46,458 nt of DNA, taken from contig JAJEEP010000020.1 in assembly GCA_022820945.1 (NCBI GenBank), positions 1 through 46,458 of the forward strand, written 5' to 3'. Source of the DNA: Alphaproteobacteria bacterium (GTDB lineage Bacteria; Pseudomonadota; Alphaproteobacteria; UBA828). Position numbers and translations under genes: made by a program. This document shows positions 18,814 through 27,237 of this stretch, one piece after another. The notes under the pieces were generated by a model that did no database searches, was not told the DNA's origin, and saw only the letters and a program-made list of their open reading frames with translations. Each line of letters begins with the position of its first letter. Within the stretch, counting starts at the first letter, position 1.

Positions 18814-20220
18814 CTAAGGCGTCGGGCCGGTCATCTTGGCGGGGTCGACCCAGCGCTCGAAGTCGGCCTCGCTCACCACGCCGAGCGCGAGTGCGGCCTC
18901 CCTCAGCGTCGTGCCCTCGGCATGGGCCTTCTTCGCGACCTTGGCGGCGTTGTCGTAGCCGATGTGGGGGTTGAGCGCGGTCACCAGCATCAGCGATTCG
19001 TGCAGCAGCTGGTCGATGCGCGCGCGGTTGGGCTCGATGCCCGCCACGCAGTTGTCGGTGAAGCTGCGCGCGCCGTCGCCGATCAAGCGGATCGACTGCA
19101 GCAGGTTGTAGATCATCACCGGCTTGAACACGTTGAGCTCGAAGTGCCCGTTGGCGCCGCCCACCGATATGGCGACGTGGTTGCCCATCACCTGGGCCGC
19201 GACCATGGTGAGCGCCTCCGCCTGGGTCGGGTTCACCTTGCCCGGCATGATCGAGGAGCCGGGCTCGTTGGCCGGCAGCTCCAGCTCGCCCAGGCCGCAG
19301 CGCGGGCCCGAGGCCAGCAGGCGGATGTCGTTCGCGATCTTCATCAGGCTGGCGGCCACGGTGTTGAGTGCGCCCGACATCTCGACCACCGCGTCGTTGG
19401 CGGCGATGGCCTCGAACTTGTTCTCGGCGGTGCGGAACGGCAGCCCGGTGAGCGCCGCGACCTCGGCCGCGAAGCGGGCATCGAAGCCCGCGTTGGTGTT
19501 GAGCCCAGTGCCGACGGCGGTGCCGCCCTGGGCCAGCGCGCAGAGCCTGGGCAGCGCTGCCTTCACGCGCTCGATCCCGTACTCCACCTGCGTCGCATAG
19601 CCGGAGAACTCCTGGCCGAGGGTGAGCGGCGTCGCGTCCTGCAGGTGCGTGCGGCCGATCTTCACGATCTCCGCGAAGGCCTCCGACTTCGCCGCGAGCG
19701 CGCTCTGCAGATGCTCCAGCGCCGGCAGCAGCAGGTGGTGGCACTGCTCCACGGCCGCAATGTGCATCGCGGTCGGGAAGGTGTCGTTGGAGGACTGGCT
19801 GCGGTTGACGTGGTCGTTGGGGTGGACCGGCGTCTTCTGGCCCATGGGCTGGCCGAGCATCTCGCAGGCCCGGTTGGCGATCACCTCGTTGGCGTTCATG
19901 TTGCTCTGGGTGCCCGAGCCGGTCTGCCAGACCACCAGGGGGAAGTGAGCGTCGAGCGCGCCCGCGATCACCTCACCCGCCGCCTCGTCGATCGCCGCAC
20001 CCAGGTCGGCATCCAACAGGCCGGCCTCGACGTTCACCCGCGCCGCCGCCTGCTTGACGATGCCGAGCGCACGGATCAGCGGCGCCGGCATGCGCTCGCC
20101 GCCGATCCTGAAGTTCTGCAGGCTGCGCTGGGTCTGAGCGCCCCAGTAGGCGTCGGCCGGCACGTCGATCGCGCCGATCGAGTCCGTCTCGCGCCGGGTC
20201 TCCGCCGATGTGTCGGTCAT
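18814..20220 (-). CDS. fumC: Class II fumarate hydratase
   Basis: FumC interconverts fumarate and malate in the citric acid cycle. The 468-residue product has the family length and the signature [11 protein letters not shown] at about 320-330. It also has [39 protein letters not shown] with the catalytic-site His, and [22 protein letters not shown] 20220 has an AAAGGG ribosome-binding site about 9 bases upstream. It is convergent with argB and downstream, on the same strand, of the decarboxylase gene. Confidence 0.97.
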   Translation of the reverse strand: MTDTSAETRRETDSIGAIDVPADAYWGAQTQRSLQNFRIGGERMPAPLIRALGIVKQAAARVNVEAGLLDADLGAAIDEAAGEVIAGALDAHFPLVVWQTGSGTQSNMNANEVIANRACEMLGQPMGQKTPVHPNDHVNRSQSSNDTFPTAMHIAAVEQCHHLLLPALEHLQSALAAKSEAFAEIVKIGRTHLQDATPLTLGQEFSGYATQVEYGIERVKAALPRLCALAQGGTAVGTGLNTNAGFDARFAAEVAALTGLPFRTAENKFEAIAANDAVVEMSGALNTVAASLMKIANDIRLLASGPRCGLGELELPANEPGSSIMPGKVNPTQAEALTMVAAQVMGNHVAISVGGANGHFELNVFKPVMIYNLLQSIRLIGDGARSFTDNCVAGIEPNRARIDQLLHESLMLVTALNPHIGYDNAAKVAKKAHAEGTTLREAALALGVVSEADFERWVDPAKMTGPTP

Positions 20221-20290
20221 GGCCGTGCCCTTTCCGGTTGCGGGCCTCCTTTACCACGCCGGCGGCCTGCGGCGCCCGCCCTCGTATCGC

Positions 20291-21763
20291 TCAGGCGGCA
20301 AACTCCTCGGCGGAAAGCGCGCCCGCGGTCTCGACGATCCGCGCCCAGGCCCTCTCGACATGCGCGCGGCGGGTCGCGGTCCCGCCCACTGCAAGGCGCA
20401 GCACCAGCCTGTCGTCGAGCCTGGTGTGGGTGAGGTAGAGCGCGCCGGATTCGTTGAGCCGGTTCATCAGGGCCTCGTTGAGCGCATCGCCCGCGCGGTG
20501 GCGAAAGCAGACCAGCCCGGCCGAGACCGGCGCGGCCAGCGCGAACGCATCGTGCGCCTCCACCTGCGCGGCGAACCAGTCGGCCAGCGCGACGCAGTTT
20601 CGCACGTGGGCGCGCAGGCCCTCCGCCCCGTAATGGCGGATCACGAACCAGAGCTTGAGCGCGCGGAAGCGCCGTCCGAGCGGTATCTGCCAGTCGCGGT
20701 AGTCGATCACCGCACCGGATTCGGTTGCGCGGTTGCGCAGGTATTCCGGCAGCACGCTCAGCGCCTCGATCAGCGCGGCGCGGTCGGCGACCCAGAAGCA
20801 GCTGCAGTCGAAGTTGGTAAGCAGCCACTTGTGCGGGTTGAAGGTGTAGCTGTCGGCGTGCTCCAGCCCGTCGATCAGCTCCCGGTGCTCGGGGCAGATG
20901 GTGGCGCTGCCGGCGTGCGCTGCATCGACGTGGAGCCAGATGCCCTCGCGCCGGCAGAGCGCGCCGATGGCGGGGAGCGGGTCAACGGCGCCCGACGACG
21001 TGGTGCCCACGGTCGCGCACACCATCGCGGGCACGGCACCGGCCGCGCGATCCGCAGCGATCGCGGCCTCCAGCGCGTCCACGCGCATGGCGTGGCACTC
21101 GTCGGCCTCGACCAGCCGCAGGTTCTCCCGCCCCAGGCCCGCGATCTTCACCCCCTTCTCGATGGAGGAATGCGCGTGGCGGGAGGTGTAGACCGTGAGC
21201 CGCGGTTCCTTCGCGCCATCCGGGCCGCGGGCCGCACCATGCTCATTGACCGCGCCGGCGCTCGCGCGCTCCCGCGCGGCGATGAGCGCCGTGAGCGTGC
21301 TGCTCGACGCGCTGTCCTGGATTACGCCGCCGCCGGCCGCGCTCGACTTGAACTCTTGAGGCAACCCGAGCAGGTCGACCAGCCAGTCGAGCACGTGGGT
21401 CTCCAGCTCGGTGCACGCCGGGCTCGTCGCCCAGAGCATGCCCTGCACCCCGAGCCCGGACGAGAGCAGATCGCCGAGGATCGACGGGCCCGAGGCGTTG
21501 GCCGGGAAGTAGGCGTAGAAGTTGGGCGACTGCCAGTGGGTGAGGCCGGGAAGAATAATCTCGTCGATATCGCGCAGCAGGTCGGCGAAGGGCTCGCCCT
21601 GCTCGGGCGCGGCGCTCGGCAGGCGCGCACGGACCGATCCCGGCTCCGCCTGCGAGAGCACGGGATACTGCTCCACCTCCTCCATGTAGCGGGCGATTCG
21701 CTCGATGAGCGCGGCGCCGCATCGGCGGAACTCGTCAGGCGTCATGTGCCGGGGTTCGTCCAT
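20291..21763 (-). CDS. PLP-dependent aromatic-L-amino-acid decarboxylase-type protein
   Basis: This is a group II amino acid decarboxylase. The 490-residue product shows HWQSPNFYAYFPANASGPSI, GGGVIQDSASSSTL, HSSIEKGVKIAGL, VDAAHAGSA (Asp for the PLP ring nitrogen) and the PLP lysine Lys312 in NPHKW. These match tyrosine, tryptophan and DOPA decarboxylases better than glutamate decarboxylases. The frame is open far upstream, but MDEPRHMTPDEFRRCG at ATG 21763 is the family N-terminus. It would make an aromatic amine and CO2. No transporter or amine oxidase is beside it, so the physiological product is not clear. It lies 70 bases upstream of fumC on the same strand. Confidence 0.92.
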   Translation of the reverse strand: MDEPRHMTPDEFRRCGAALIERIARYMEEVEQYPVLSQAEPGSVRARLPSAAPEQGEPFADLLRDIDEIILPGLTHWQSPNFYAYFPANASGPSILGDLLSSGLGVQGMLWATSPACTELETHVLDWLVDLLGLPQEFKSSAAGGGVIQDSASSSTLTALIAARERASAGAVNEHGAARGPDGAKEPRLTVYTSRHAHSSIEKGVKIAGLGRENLRLVEADECHAMRVDALEAAIAADRAAGAVPAMVCATVGTTSSGAVDPLPAIGALCRREGIWLHVDAAHAGSATICPEHRELIDGLEHADSYTFNPHKWLLTNFDCSCFWVADRAALIEALSVLPEYLRNRATESGAVIDYRDWQIPLGRRFRALKLWFVIRHYGAEGLRAHVRNCVALADWFAAQVEAHDAFALAAPVSAGLVCFRHRAGDALNEALMNRLNESGALYLTHTRLDDRLVLRLAVGGTATRRAHVERAWARIVETAGALSAEEFAA

Positions 21764-21971
21764 GGGGAAGCCCTTCGCGTTGACCGCCGCGGGCCATAGG
21801 CCACAGCGGGATAACGATGACGTAGTGGCACCCGGCGCGCAGTGCAATCGGCCGCCGTCCGGGGTCACGCCCACGTGAACCCCGTTGACGCCCGGTGTGC
21901 CGAAGAGTTTGGCGCGTGCCCGCCGCCGCCCTATCCTCGCGCCGTCATTCCCGCGAGCCCAGGAGCCTGCC

Positions 21972-22745
21972 ATGGCGAGCGATATCCCCCAGGCCGTGAT
22001 GGTCACCGGCGCAGGCCGCAGCATCGGCCGCGCCGTGGCCGAGCGCTTCCACGCCGCCGGCGCCCGCGTCCACATGTGCTGCCTCACCGAGAAGAGCCTG
22101 GAGGACGTGCTCGGCGCCAATCCCGGCATGTCCGGCAGCATCGCCGATGTGGGCTCGGCGGACGCGGTCGCGCGCTGGTTCGAGGAGGGGCTGGAGACCC
22201 TTGGCAGGCTCGACGTGCTGGTGAACAACGCCGGCATCAGCGGCCCGCGCGCGCCGGTGGAGGAGATCGAGGACGCAGACTGGTACCGGGTGATCGACGT
22301 CAATCTCAACAGCATGTTCCACTGCATCAAGCGGGCCGTGCCGGTGATGAAGGCGCAGGGCTCGGGCGCGATCGTCAACATATCCACCGCCTCCACCCGC
22401 GTGGGGATGCCGCTCAGGACCTCCTACATCACCACCAAGTGCGCCGTGGACGGCATGACCATGAACCTCGCGCGCGAGCTCGGCCCCGCCGGCATCCGCT
22501 GCAACGCCATCCTGCCCGGCATCATCGACAACCCGCGCGGGCGGCGCCTGATCACGCATCTCGCGAAGGAGCGGGGGCAGACGGTCGAGGAGGCACACGA
22601 GCGCTACGTCAGCTTCATCTCCACGCGTTCGCTGATTGGCTGCGAGGAGGTCGCCGACGCCGCGTTCTTCCTGGCGCAGGACTCGGCGCGCAACATCACC
22701 GGGCAGCTGATCGGGGTCTGCGGCAACCTGGAGTGGGAAGAATAG
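21972..22745 (+). CDS. SDR family NAD(P)-dependent oxidoreductase
   Basis: The 257-residue protein is a classical short-chain dehydrogenase. It has the cofactor motif TGAGRSIG (12-19), NNAGIS for core stability, catalytic Ser in VNISTASTRVG, Tyr152 and Lys156 in YITTK, and a typical IRCNAILPGIID segment. Substrate cannot be told from sequence. ATG 21972 has an AGGAG sequence about 10 bases upstream. It is divergent from the decarboxylase gene (208 bases between starts), so joint regulation is possible. Confidence 0.92.
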   Translation: MASDIPQAVMVTGAGRSIGRAVAERFHAAGARVHMCCLTEKSLEDVLGANPGMSGSIADVGSADAVARWFEEGLETLGRLDVLVNNAGISGPRAPVEEIEDADWYRVIDVNLNSMFHCIKRAVPVMKAQGSGAIVNISTASTRVGMPLRTSYITTKCAVDGMTMNLARELGPAGIRCNAILPGIIDNPRGRRLITHLAKERGQTVEEAHERYVSFISTRSLIGCEEVADAAFFLAQDSARNITGQLIGVCGNLEWEE

Positions 22746-22746
22746 A

Positions 22747-22771
22747 GCGAGTCCGTCTACGACGGACTCGC
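22747..22771. terminator. Perfect hairpin after the SDR gene, same family as the argB/fumC hairpin
   Basis: An 11-bp perfect stem GCGAGTCCGTC / GACGGACTCGC with loop tac begins 2 bases after the SDR stop. The stem core is the same as in the hairpin at 18787-18813. No T-run follows. It is either a rho-assisted terminator or a copy of a dispersed palindromic repeat. Confidence 0.6.
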
Positions 22772-22848
22772 GACAGGCCGCGACTGCGGCCCGCCGCCCC
22801 TGCGGCGCGTCCGCGCAGGCGCCGGCCGGAGGTCGGCTGCCGTGAGCG

Positions 22849-22895
22849 AAAAAGAGGGCTGGAGTGATTCCGTGTCAAACGGAAACGCTTCAGCC
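22849..22895 (-). terminator. Rho-independent terminator of sspB
   Basis: On the minus strand a 17-bp stem (arms 22879-22895 and 22857-22873, with two G-T wobbles and one mismatch) with loop ttgac is followed after CTC by five T. It starts 2 bases past the sspB stop codon. This is the clearest intrinsic terminator in the window. Confidence 0.85.
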
Positions 22896-22897
22896 AG

Positions 22898-23494
22898 CTA
22901 CTTCTTGCGAAACTGGTCGAGCGTCACGACCTTTTCGCCGTTCGACTCCGGCTCGTCCGTATCGTCCTCCGCTTCCGGCGGGGCCTTTTCTCCGCCCGCT
23001 GCCGGCACCGACCCCGTTGCGCGCGCTTCCGGCTCAGCCTTCTTCCTGCGGGCTCTCCGCTTGGCTGCTTTTTCTCCCGTCTCCGGTGCAGTCATCTCTC
23101 CGCGCGCCTCTGGCGCGGTCGTCTCTCCGCGCGCCTCCGGCGCGACCCCGAACTGCAGGCCGAACTTGACCGACGGGTCGGCGTAGCTGGTCAGCGCTGC
23201 GAAGGGGACGACGATGCGCTGGCCAACCTTGTTGAAGCTCAACGTCACGGCGAAGGAGTCGTCCTCGACCTCCAGGCCCCAGAACTGGTGCTGAAGCACG
23301 ATGGTCAGCTCGTCCGGGTAGCGCGTGTGCAGGAAGTCCGGCACCTCGACGCCGGGGGCGGCGGTCTTGAAGGTGATGTAGGCGTGGTGGGTGCCGGGCC
23401 AGCCCTCCTCGGCGACGCGGCGGAGCGCCTCGCGCACTACCGAGCGCAGGCCGTTCTCGACCAGCGCGTTGTAGCCGATGAGATCCTTACTCAT
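22898..23494 (-). CDS. sspB: SspB-type ClpXP adaptor
   Basis: SspB binds ssrA-tagged proteins and delivers them to ClpXP. The 198-residue protein has the alpha-type SspB fold at about residues 1-120, from IGYNALVENGLRSVVREALR to QRIVVPFAALTSYADPSVKFG. A charged linker with 9-residue repeats (APEARGETT, APEARGEMT, APETGEK) follows. The C-terminal tail VVTLDQFRKK is the ClpX-docking (XB) motif. ATG 23494 is the only good start. It lies about 115 bases downstream of ssrA on the same strand and ends at a strong terminator, so the two may share a transcript. Confidence 0.93.
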   Translation of the reverse strand: MSKDLIGYNALVENGLRSVVREALRRVAEEGWPGTHHAYITFKTAAPGVEVPDFLHTRYPDELTIVLQHQFWGLEVEDDSFAVTLSFNKVGQRIVVPFAALTSYADPSVKFGLQFGVAPEARGETTAPEARGEMTAPETGEKAAKRRARRKKAEPEARATGSVPAAGGEKAPPEAEDDTDEPESNGEKVVTLDQFRKK

Positions 23495-23611
23495 TCCCGC
23501 GTCCGTCTTCGCCCGTTCATCCGGGTCTTCCGTCGCCCGGTTCCCGCAAGCCGCGATAGCCTTGCGCCGCCTGCAAGCTTAGCCCGGATGCCGCGCCGCG
23601 GTCACGGCCCC

Positions 23612-23910
23612 ATCAGGAATAGCGGGTTAGCGGGGGGCTTCTGTTGCCCGGCGCCCCCCAAGCCGCGCTTACCTAGCGGTGCTAAGCAGCGAGTGCGACT
23701 TCGTTGTCGTTCGCACCTCTGAGTTGGCCCGATAACGGCGGTACCATGCCGGGCGAAAACCACACCTTTACCACGCACGTCGATCCTGGTTCGCCCCCAT
23801 AACGCGGGCCGCCGGCCCAAGGAGTGGTGGAGGCGCCGGGTACTGCCCCCGGGTCCGCAACGCTTATTTCGAGCAGCGTTTATCGCCATAGTCGACGGTC
23901 TCCCGCCGAC
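23612..23910 (-). ncRNA. ssrA: Circularly permuted (two-piece) tmRNA
   Basis: Read on the minus strand, the acceptor piece comes first and ends CGCCTCCACCA at 23825. A 26-base intervening segment (23824-23799) with its own hairpin follows, then the coding piece starts GGGGGCGAACC at 23798. GGGGGCG pairs with CGCCTCC, including the G-U third pair required by AlaRS. The T arm is CCGGG-ggcagta-CCCGG. The tag frame at 23714-23682 reads ANDNEVALAA then TAG. A GGGGGGC/GCCCCCC stem follows the tag. This order, 3' half before 5' half, is the alphaproteobacterial type. The outer ends are estimates of about 10 bases. Confidence 0.93.
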
Positions 23911-23916
23911 CCCGAC

Positions 23917-23945
23917 AATATAGGTGCTCGAAGTGCGCATGGGAA
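23917..23945 (-). promoter_or_regulatory. Probable ssrA promoter
   Basis: On the minus strand TTCCCA (23945-23940) and TATATT (23922-23917) are separated by 17 bases. The -10 box matches consensus at five of six bases and the -35 at four of six. Transcription would begin near 23910, at the probable 5' end of the tmRNA acceptor piece. Confidence 0.55.
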
Positions 23946-24036
23946 GGGGCTGCAGCGGCTCTGCACGCGCTTGCGGGACGGGGTATGATCGCAACGCGGA
24001 TTGCCGTTCGACCCCACCGGAGACCGTCCCTCGCCC

Positions 24037-25074
24037 ATGCCGATCGACGACCACAAGCGGGCGGAGATCGAGGCCCAGCGCGCCGCCTGGGAGAAGACCA
24101 GGCGCGCCTCGGTGCCGGCCCTGGAGTCGATCCTCTACGAGCGCTTCGACGTGCTCGACCACGGCTTCGTCCGCTTGATCGACTACATGGGCGACGATTC
24201 CGCCATCGTGCAGGCGGCGCGGGTCTCCTACGGCGCGGGCACGCGGCGCGTGCGGGAGGACCGCGCGCTGATCCGCTACCTCCTGCGCCATCGCCACACC
24301 ACGCCCTTCGAGATGTGCGAACTCAAGCTGCACATCAAGGCGCCGATCTTCGTCGCCCGGCAGTGGCTCCGTCACCGTACCGCCAGCGTCAACGAGTATT
24401 CTGCCCGCTACTCCAGGCTGGACCGCGAGTTCTACGTGCCCGACCCGGCCCATCTCAAGCCGATACTCGACGAACGCTACCGGCGCCGATACCGCGGCGA
24501 CATGGATGACCTGTTCGAGTGGGCGAAGTCGACGGAGGAACGCTCGGCTCTAGCCGCCCAGTCCGGCGCCAACAAGCAGGGTCGGGACGATGTGCTAACG
24601 GACGAGGAGGCCAAGGAGGCCCTCTCGCGCATCGACTGGATTTCCAAGAACGCTTACGGCGTCTACGAAAACCTGCTCAACGAGGACGACTCAGGCGAGC
24701 CCAAGGACCCCGACCGTGCCGGGCTTGCCCGTGAGCTCGCCCGCGCGGCGCTGCCGGTCAACTACTACACCCAGTTCTACTGGAAGATCGACCTGCACAA
24801 TCTGCTGCACTTCCTGTCGCTGCGGGCCGACGACCATGCCCAGTACGAAATCCGCGCCTATGCCGAGGTGATCCTCGACAAGATCGTCGCGCGCTGGGTG
24901 CCGGCGACCTACGAGGCCTTCCGGGACTATGGGATGGACGCCGCGTCGCTCTCGAAAGGCGGGCTCGACGTGGTCAAGCGCCTGCTGGCGGGCGAAGCGG
25001 TGGATCAAGAGAACAGCGGTCTCTCCAAGCGCGAGTGGCGCGAGCTGATGGCGGTGCTGGAGCGGGAGCCTTAG
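24037..25074 (+). CDS. thyX: Flavin-dependent thymidylate synthase
   Basis: ThyX makes dTMP from dUMP with methylene-tetrahydrofolate and FAD. The 345-residue protein contains the ThyX signature [15 protein letters not shown] with Arg112-His113-Arg114, and the C-terminal [18 protein letters not shown] and [18 protein letters not shown] helices. It is somewhat longer than the family norm because of a charged central segment (about residues 165-220). ATG 24037 ([14 protein letters not shown]) is preferred over an upstream TTG at 24001. It is divergent from ssrA. No thyA is in the window. Confidence 0.95.
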   Translation: MPIDDHKRAEIEAQRAAWEKTRRASVPALESILYERFDVLDHGFVRLIDYMGDDSAIVQAARVSYGAGTRRVREDRALIRYLLRHRHTTPFEMCELKLHIKAPIFVARQWLRHRTASVNEYSARYSRLDREFYVPDPAHLKPILDERYRRRYRGDMDDLFEWAKSTEERSALAAQSGANKQGRDDVLTDEEAKEALSRIDWISKNAYGVYENLLNEDDSGEPKDPDRAGLARELARAALPVNYYTQFYWKIDLHNLLHFLSLRADDHAQYEIRAYAEVILDKIVARWVPATYEAFRDYGMDAASLSKGGLDVVKRLLAGEAVDQENSGLSKREWRELMAVLEREP

Positions 25075-25128
25075 CGTCGCAGTCACGATCCCGACCCGCC
25101 ATCCGGGATGGAGACAGAAAATTTTTGG

Positions 25129-25158
25129 GCGGGATTTGGCGGGATTGTGCGGGATAGA
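25129..25158. repeat. Three GCGGGAT iterons with 10-bp period
   Basis: GCGGGAT occurs at 25129, 25139 and 25149, each followed by three variable bases (ttg, tgt, aga). A 10-base period places the three copies on one face of the helix, as in operators bound by a multimeric protein. No regulator gene is adjacent. The nearest downstream gene, the MFS transporter, starts about 390 bases away. Confidence 0.6.
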
Positions 25159-25396
25159 GGGCAGTCGGGTGGGAAAAGTGGGAGGTTGCTTGAGCCTGAA
25201 AGGTCTCGCGCACAGGAGGCCGAGTGGTGCGTTGAGACCGCGTCGTGTGCGCGCCTCATGCGGCCACGCGCGGGGAGCATGGTCTTACTCACCGGATCGC
25301 ATTGCGCCTGCCTGTCGGTCCTGCGCATGACCGCCGTGGCCCGCGCACCCTCACGTTGCATGGTGCGATCCTGGCGCATAAGCCGCGAGCCCTGCA

Positions 25397-25417
25397 TCGC
25401 ACCATGGTTCGGGGCAT
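25397..25417. repeat. Left copy of a 21-bp direct repeat flanking the MFS gene
   Basis: The sequence begins TCGCACCATGGT and ends CGGGGCAT. The copy at 27173-27193 differs at one base only (t here, c there). Similarity does not clearly extend further on either side. The two copies enclose the MFS gene and an AT-richer stretch, about 1.8 kb in all. Confidence 0.65.
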
Positions 25418-25545
25418 TTGCTGGAATGCTTGCCGTGGTCTGAGTTTGAGTCCGCGCCATTCATCCACAACAGGGGGAGGCCGGCCGCCGTCGCCCGAGG
25501 CCACACCCTGACTCCGGGTTAGCACCAAGGCAGAGGACGAGAGCA

Positions 25546-26976
25546 TTGGCTGATCAAGCCGCCGCCGGTTGGGGTGACCTCCTGCGCGGACGAAACGCCC
25601 TTCGATCGCTCGCATTGGCCGGCGGCGTCGCCCTCCATGCGGTGAATGTCTACGTGACGATCACCATCCTGCCGTCAGTCGTCGCGGACATCGGCGGCCT
25701 CGATTACTACGCATGGAACACCAGCCTGTTCATCCTCGCGTCGATCATGGGCTCGGCCCTCAGCCCGCGCGTCCTCGCCTCTCTGGGCCCTCGCGGTGGA
25801 TATCGGTTCGCAACCGTTGTCTTTGCGGCGGGTGCCGTCATCTGCGCGATTGCGCCTTCCATGCCCGTGCTGTTGATCGGCCGCACCGTACAAGGGTTTG
25901 GCGGGGGCATTCTGTTTGCACTGTCTTACGCCATGATCCGGGTCGTCTTCACGGAGCCACTCTGGCCCCGGGCGATGGCGCTCATCTCGAGCATGTGGGG
26001 TGCGGCAACTCTGCTCGGTCCTGCGCTCGGCGGCATCTTCGCCGAGTTCGATATCTGGCGCGGCGCGTTCTGGGCTCTACCCGTTCTCGCAGTCCCCTAC
26101 GTGCTTCTGACCAACTTTGCGTTGCCCCGCAAAGAAGACCACGAGAGCGGCGCCACTGGGGCGTTACCGCTCAGGCAGCTCGTTCTCCTGGCCGCGGCGG
26201 TGCTCGCGATTTCGATCGGCAGCGTCGGCGACGACCCGATCCGCAACGGGATCGGCCTGGCTGCGGCTGTCATCGTTTCGGCCATTCTGATCGTGGTCGA
26301 GCACCGAGCCCAGACGCGCCTTCTCCCGGCCGGCTCCTTCAGCATGGCGGCGGCCCTGGGGCCGATCTATCTGACGATGAGCCTCCTCGTCATCGCCATG
26401 CAACCCGAGATCTTCGTTCCCTACTTCCTGCAGGTTCTGCACGGCGTGACGCCGCTGATCGCGGGGTATATGGCCGCGTTGATGGCGGCCGGTTGGGCTG
26501 TTTCTGCGATCGTCTGGTCGGGAGCCGGCAAGGGAGCCACCAGGTGGGCCATTGTCGCGGGCCCCTTCATCGTCCTCGCCTCGCTGATAACTCTCGCCAT
26601 CGTCATGCCGGGAACGGTCGTCGAAGACCTCGGCGGGCTCATCGTGACCGGCATCGGCCTCACTCTCACCGGGTTCGGCATCGGCGCGGCGTGGCCGCAC
26701 TTACTCACCCGCGTCCTGGTCGTCGCACCCGGAGACGAGGCGGAGCAGGCGTCGGCTGGAATAACGACGGTTCAGCTCTTTGCCACGGCGCTCGGTGCTG
26801 CACTAGCCGGCATGACCGCGAACCTCGCCGGTCTTACCGAGCCGGGCGGTGAATCCGGCGCGCGCAGCGCCGCAGTCTGGTTGTTCGCCACCTTTGCCGT
26901 CGCCCCGGTGGGCGCCATTGTATCGGCTGCCTTGGTTGCGAGGCGTATTGGCTGCGATCGTTCCGGCGTGCGGTGA
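25546..26976 (+). CDS. MFS transporter
   Basis: The 476-residue protein is a major facilitator superfamily transporter with many hydrophobic segments, the first at about residues 22-45 (LALAGGVALHAVNVYVTITI). A motif C-like stretch is visible in MWGAATLLGPALGGIFAEFDIWRG, as in drug:proton antiporters. The export substrate is unknown. The start is TTG 25546, because no ATG lies upstream of the first helix; GAGGA about 9 bases upstream can serve as ribosome-binding site. It stands alone, with long gaps on both sides and flanking 21-bp repeats, and may have been acquired by transfer. Confidence 0.88.
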   Translation: MADQAAAGWGDLLRGRNALRSLALAGGVALHAVNVYVTITILPSVVADIGGLDYYAWNTSLFILASIMGSALSPRVLASLGPRGGYRFATVVFAAGAVICAIAPSMPVLLIGRTVQGFGGGILFALSYAMIRVVFTEPLWPRAMALISSMWGAATLLGPALGGIFAEFDIWRGAFWALPVLAVPYVLLTNFALPRKEDHESGATGALPLRQLVLLAAAVLAISIGSVGDDPIRNGIGLAAAVIVSAILIVVEHRAQTRLLPAGSFSMAAALGPIYLTMSLLVIAMQPEIFVPYFLQVLHGVTPLIAGYMAALMAAGWAVSAIVWSGAGKGATRWAIVAGPFIVLASLITLAIVMPGTVVEDLGGLIVTGIGLTLTGFGIGAAWPHLLTRVLVVAPGDEAEQASAGITTVQLFATALGAALAGMTANLAGLTEPGGESGARSAAVWLFATFAVAPVGAIVSAALVARRIGCDRSGVR

Positions 26977-27237
26977 CGGGGGACCGATCTGATTTTTCTG
27001 GAGACACCGACAAGGGGCGCAGCAATCGCCGTTGAAGTGGTGCCTTTATTGTGGCCACCACATGGGCCACTGAGGCTAAGTCGGACGGGGTTAACTCTTA
27101 ACTTACTATTGGACACGAATAAAGTCACTTTCCTGCCGTGTTCTTGATGTCGCCTCTCCGTTGGCCGGCACCTCGCACCATGGTCCGGGGCATCGGAAGA
27201 GAGCATCAGGAGCGTGGCAGGAATGACGGGCTGGCGA
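26977..27237. other. 261-base intergenic stretch, AT-richer than its surroundings
   Basis: No gene is supported. The part at about 27060-27170 (around GTTAACTCTTAACTTACTATTGG) is much richer in A and T than the rest of the window. A 6-bp hairpin GTGGCC-accacatg-GGCCAC is at 27051-27070, where it could weakly end MFS transcription. The right copy of the 21-bp repeat is at 27173. On the minus strand a short frame begins ATGCCCCGGACCATGG in that repeat and runs 23 codons; I do not accept it as a gene. This may be debris of a mobile element. Confidence 0.5.
27173..27193. repeat. Right copy of the 21-bp direct repeat flanking the MFS gene
   Basis: It matches 25397-25417 at 20 of 21 bases in the same orientation. 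It lies about 45 bases from the stop of the minus-strand lipoprotein gene. Confidence 0.65.

Larger units (their letters stand above)
25075..25545. other. 471-base gap before the MFS gene, with iterons and an inverted repeat
   Basis: No convincing gene is present. A 6-bp hairpin (25088-25109) followed by a T-run at about 25121 may weakly end thyX. Three GCGGGAT heptamers spaced by 10 bases lie at 25129-25158. An 11-bp perfect inverted repeat CATGGTGCGAT / ATCGCACCATG lies at 25359-25369 and 25396-25406. The right part of that repeat is also the start of a 21-bp sequence repeated at 27173. Frames here show no known protein. Confidence 0.6.

Noticed and set aside
25083..25460. 125-codon minus-strand frame between thyX and the MFS gene
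   Set aside because: No family resemblance; it includes the iterons and the inverted repeat, which look regulatory or repetitive.
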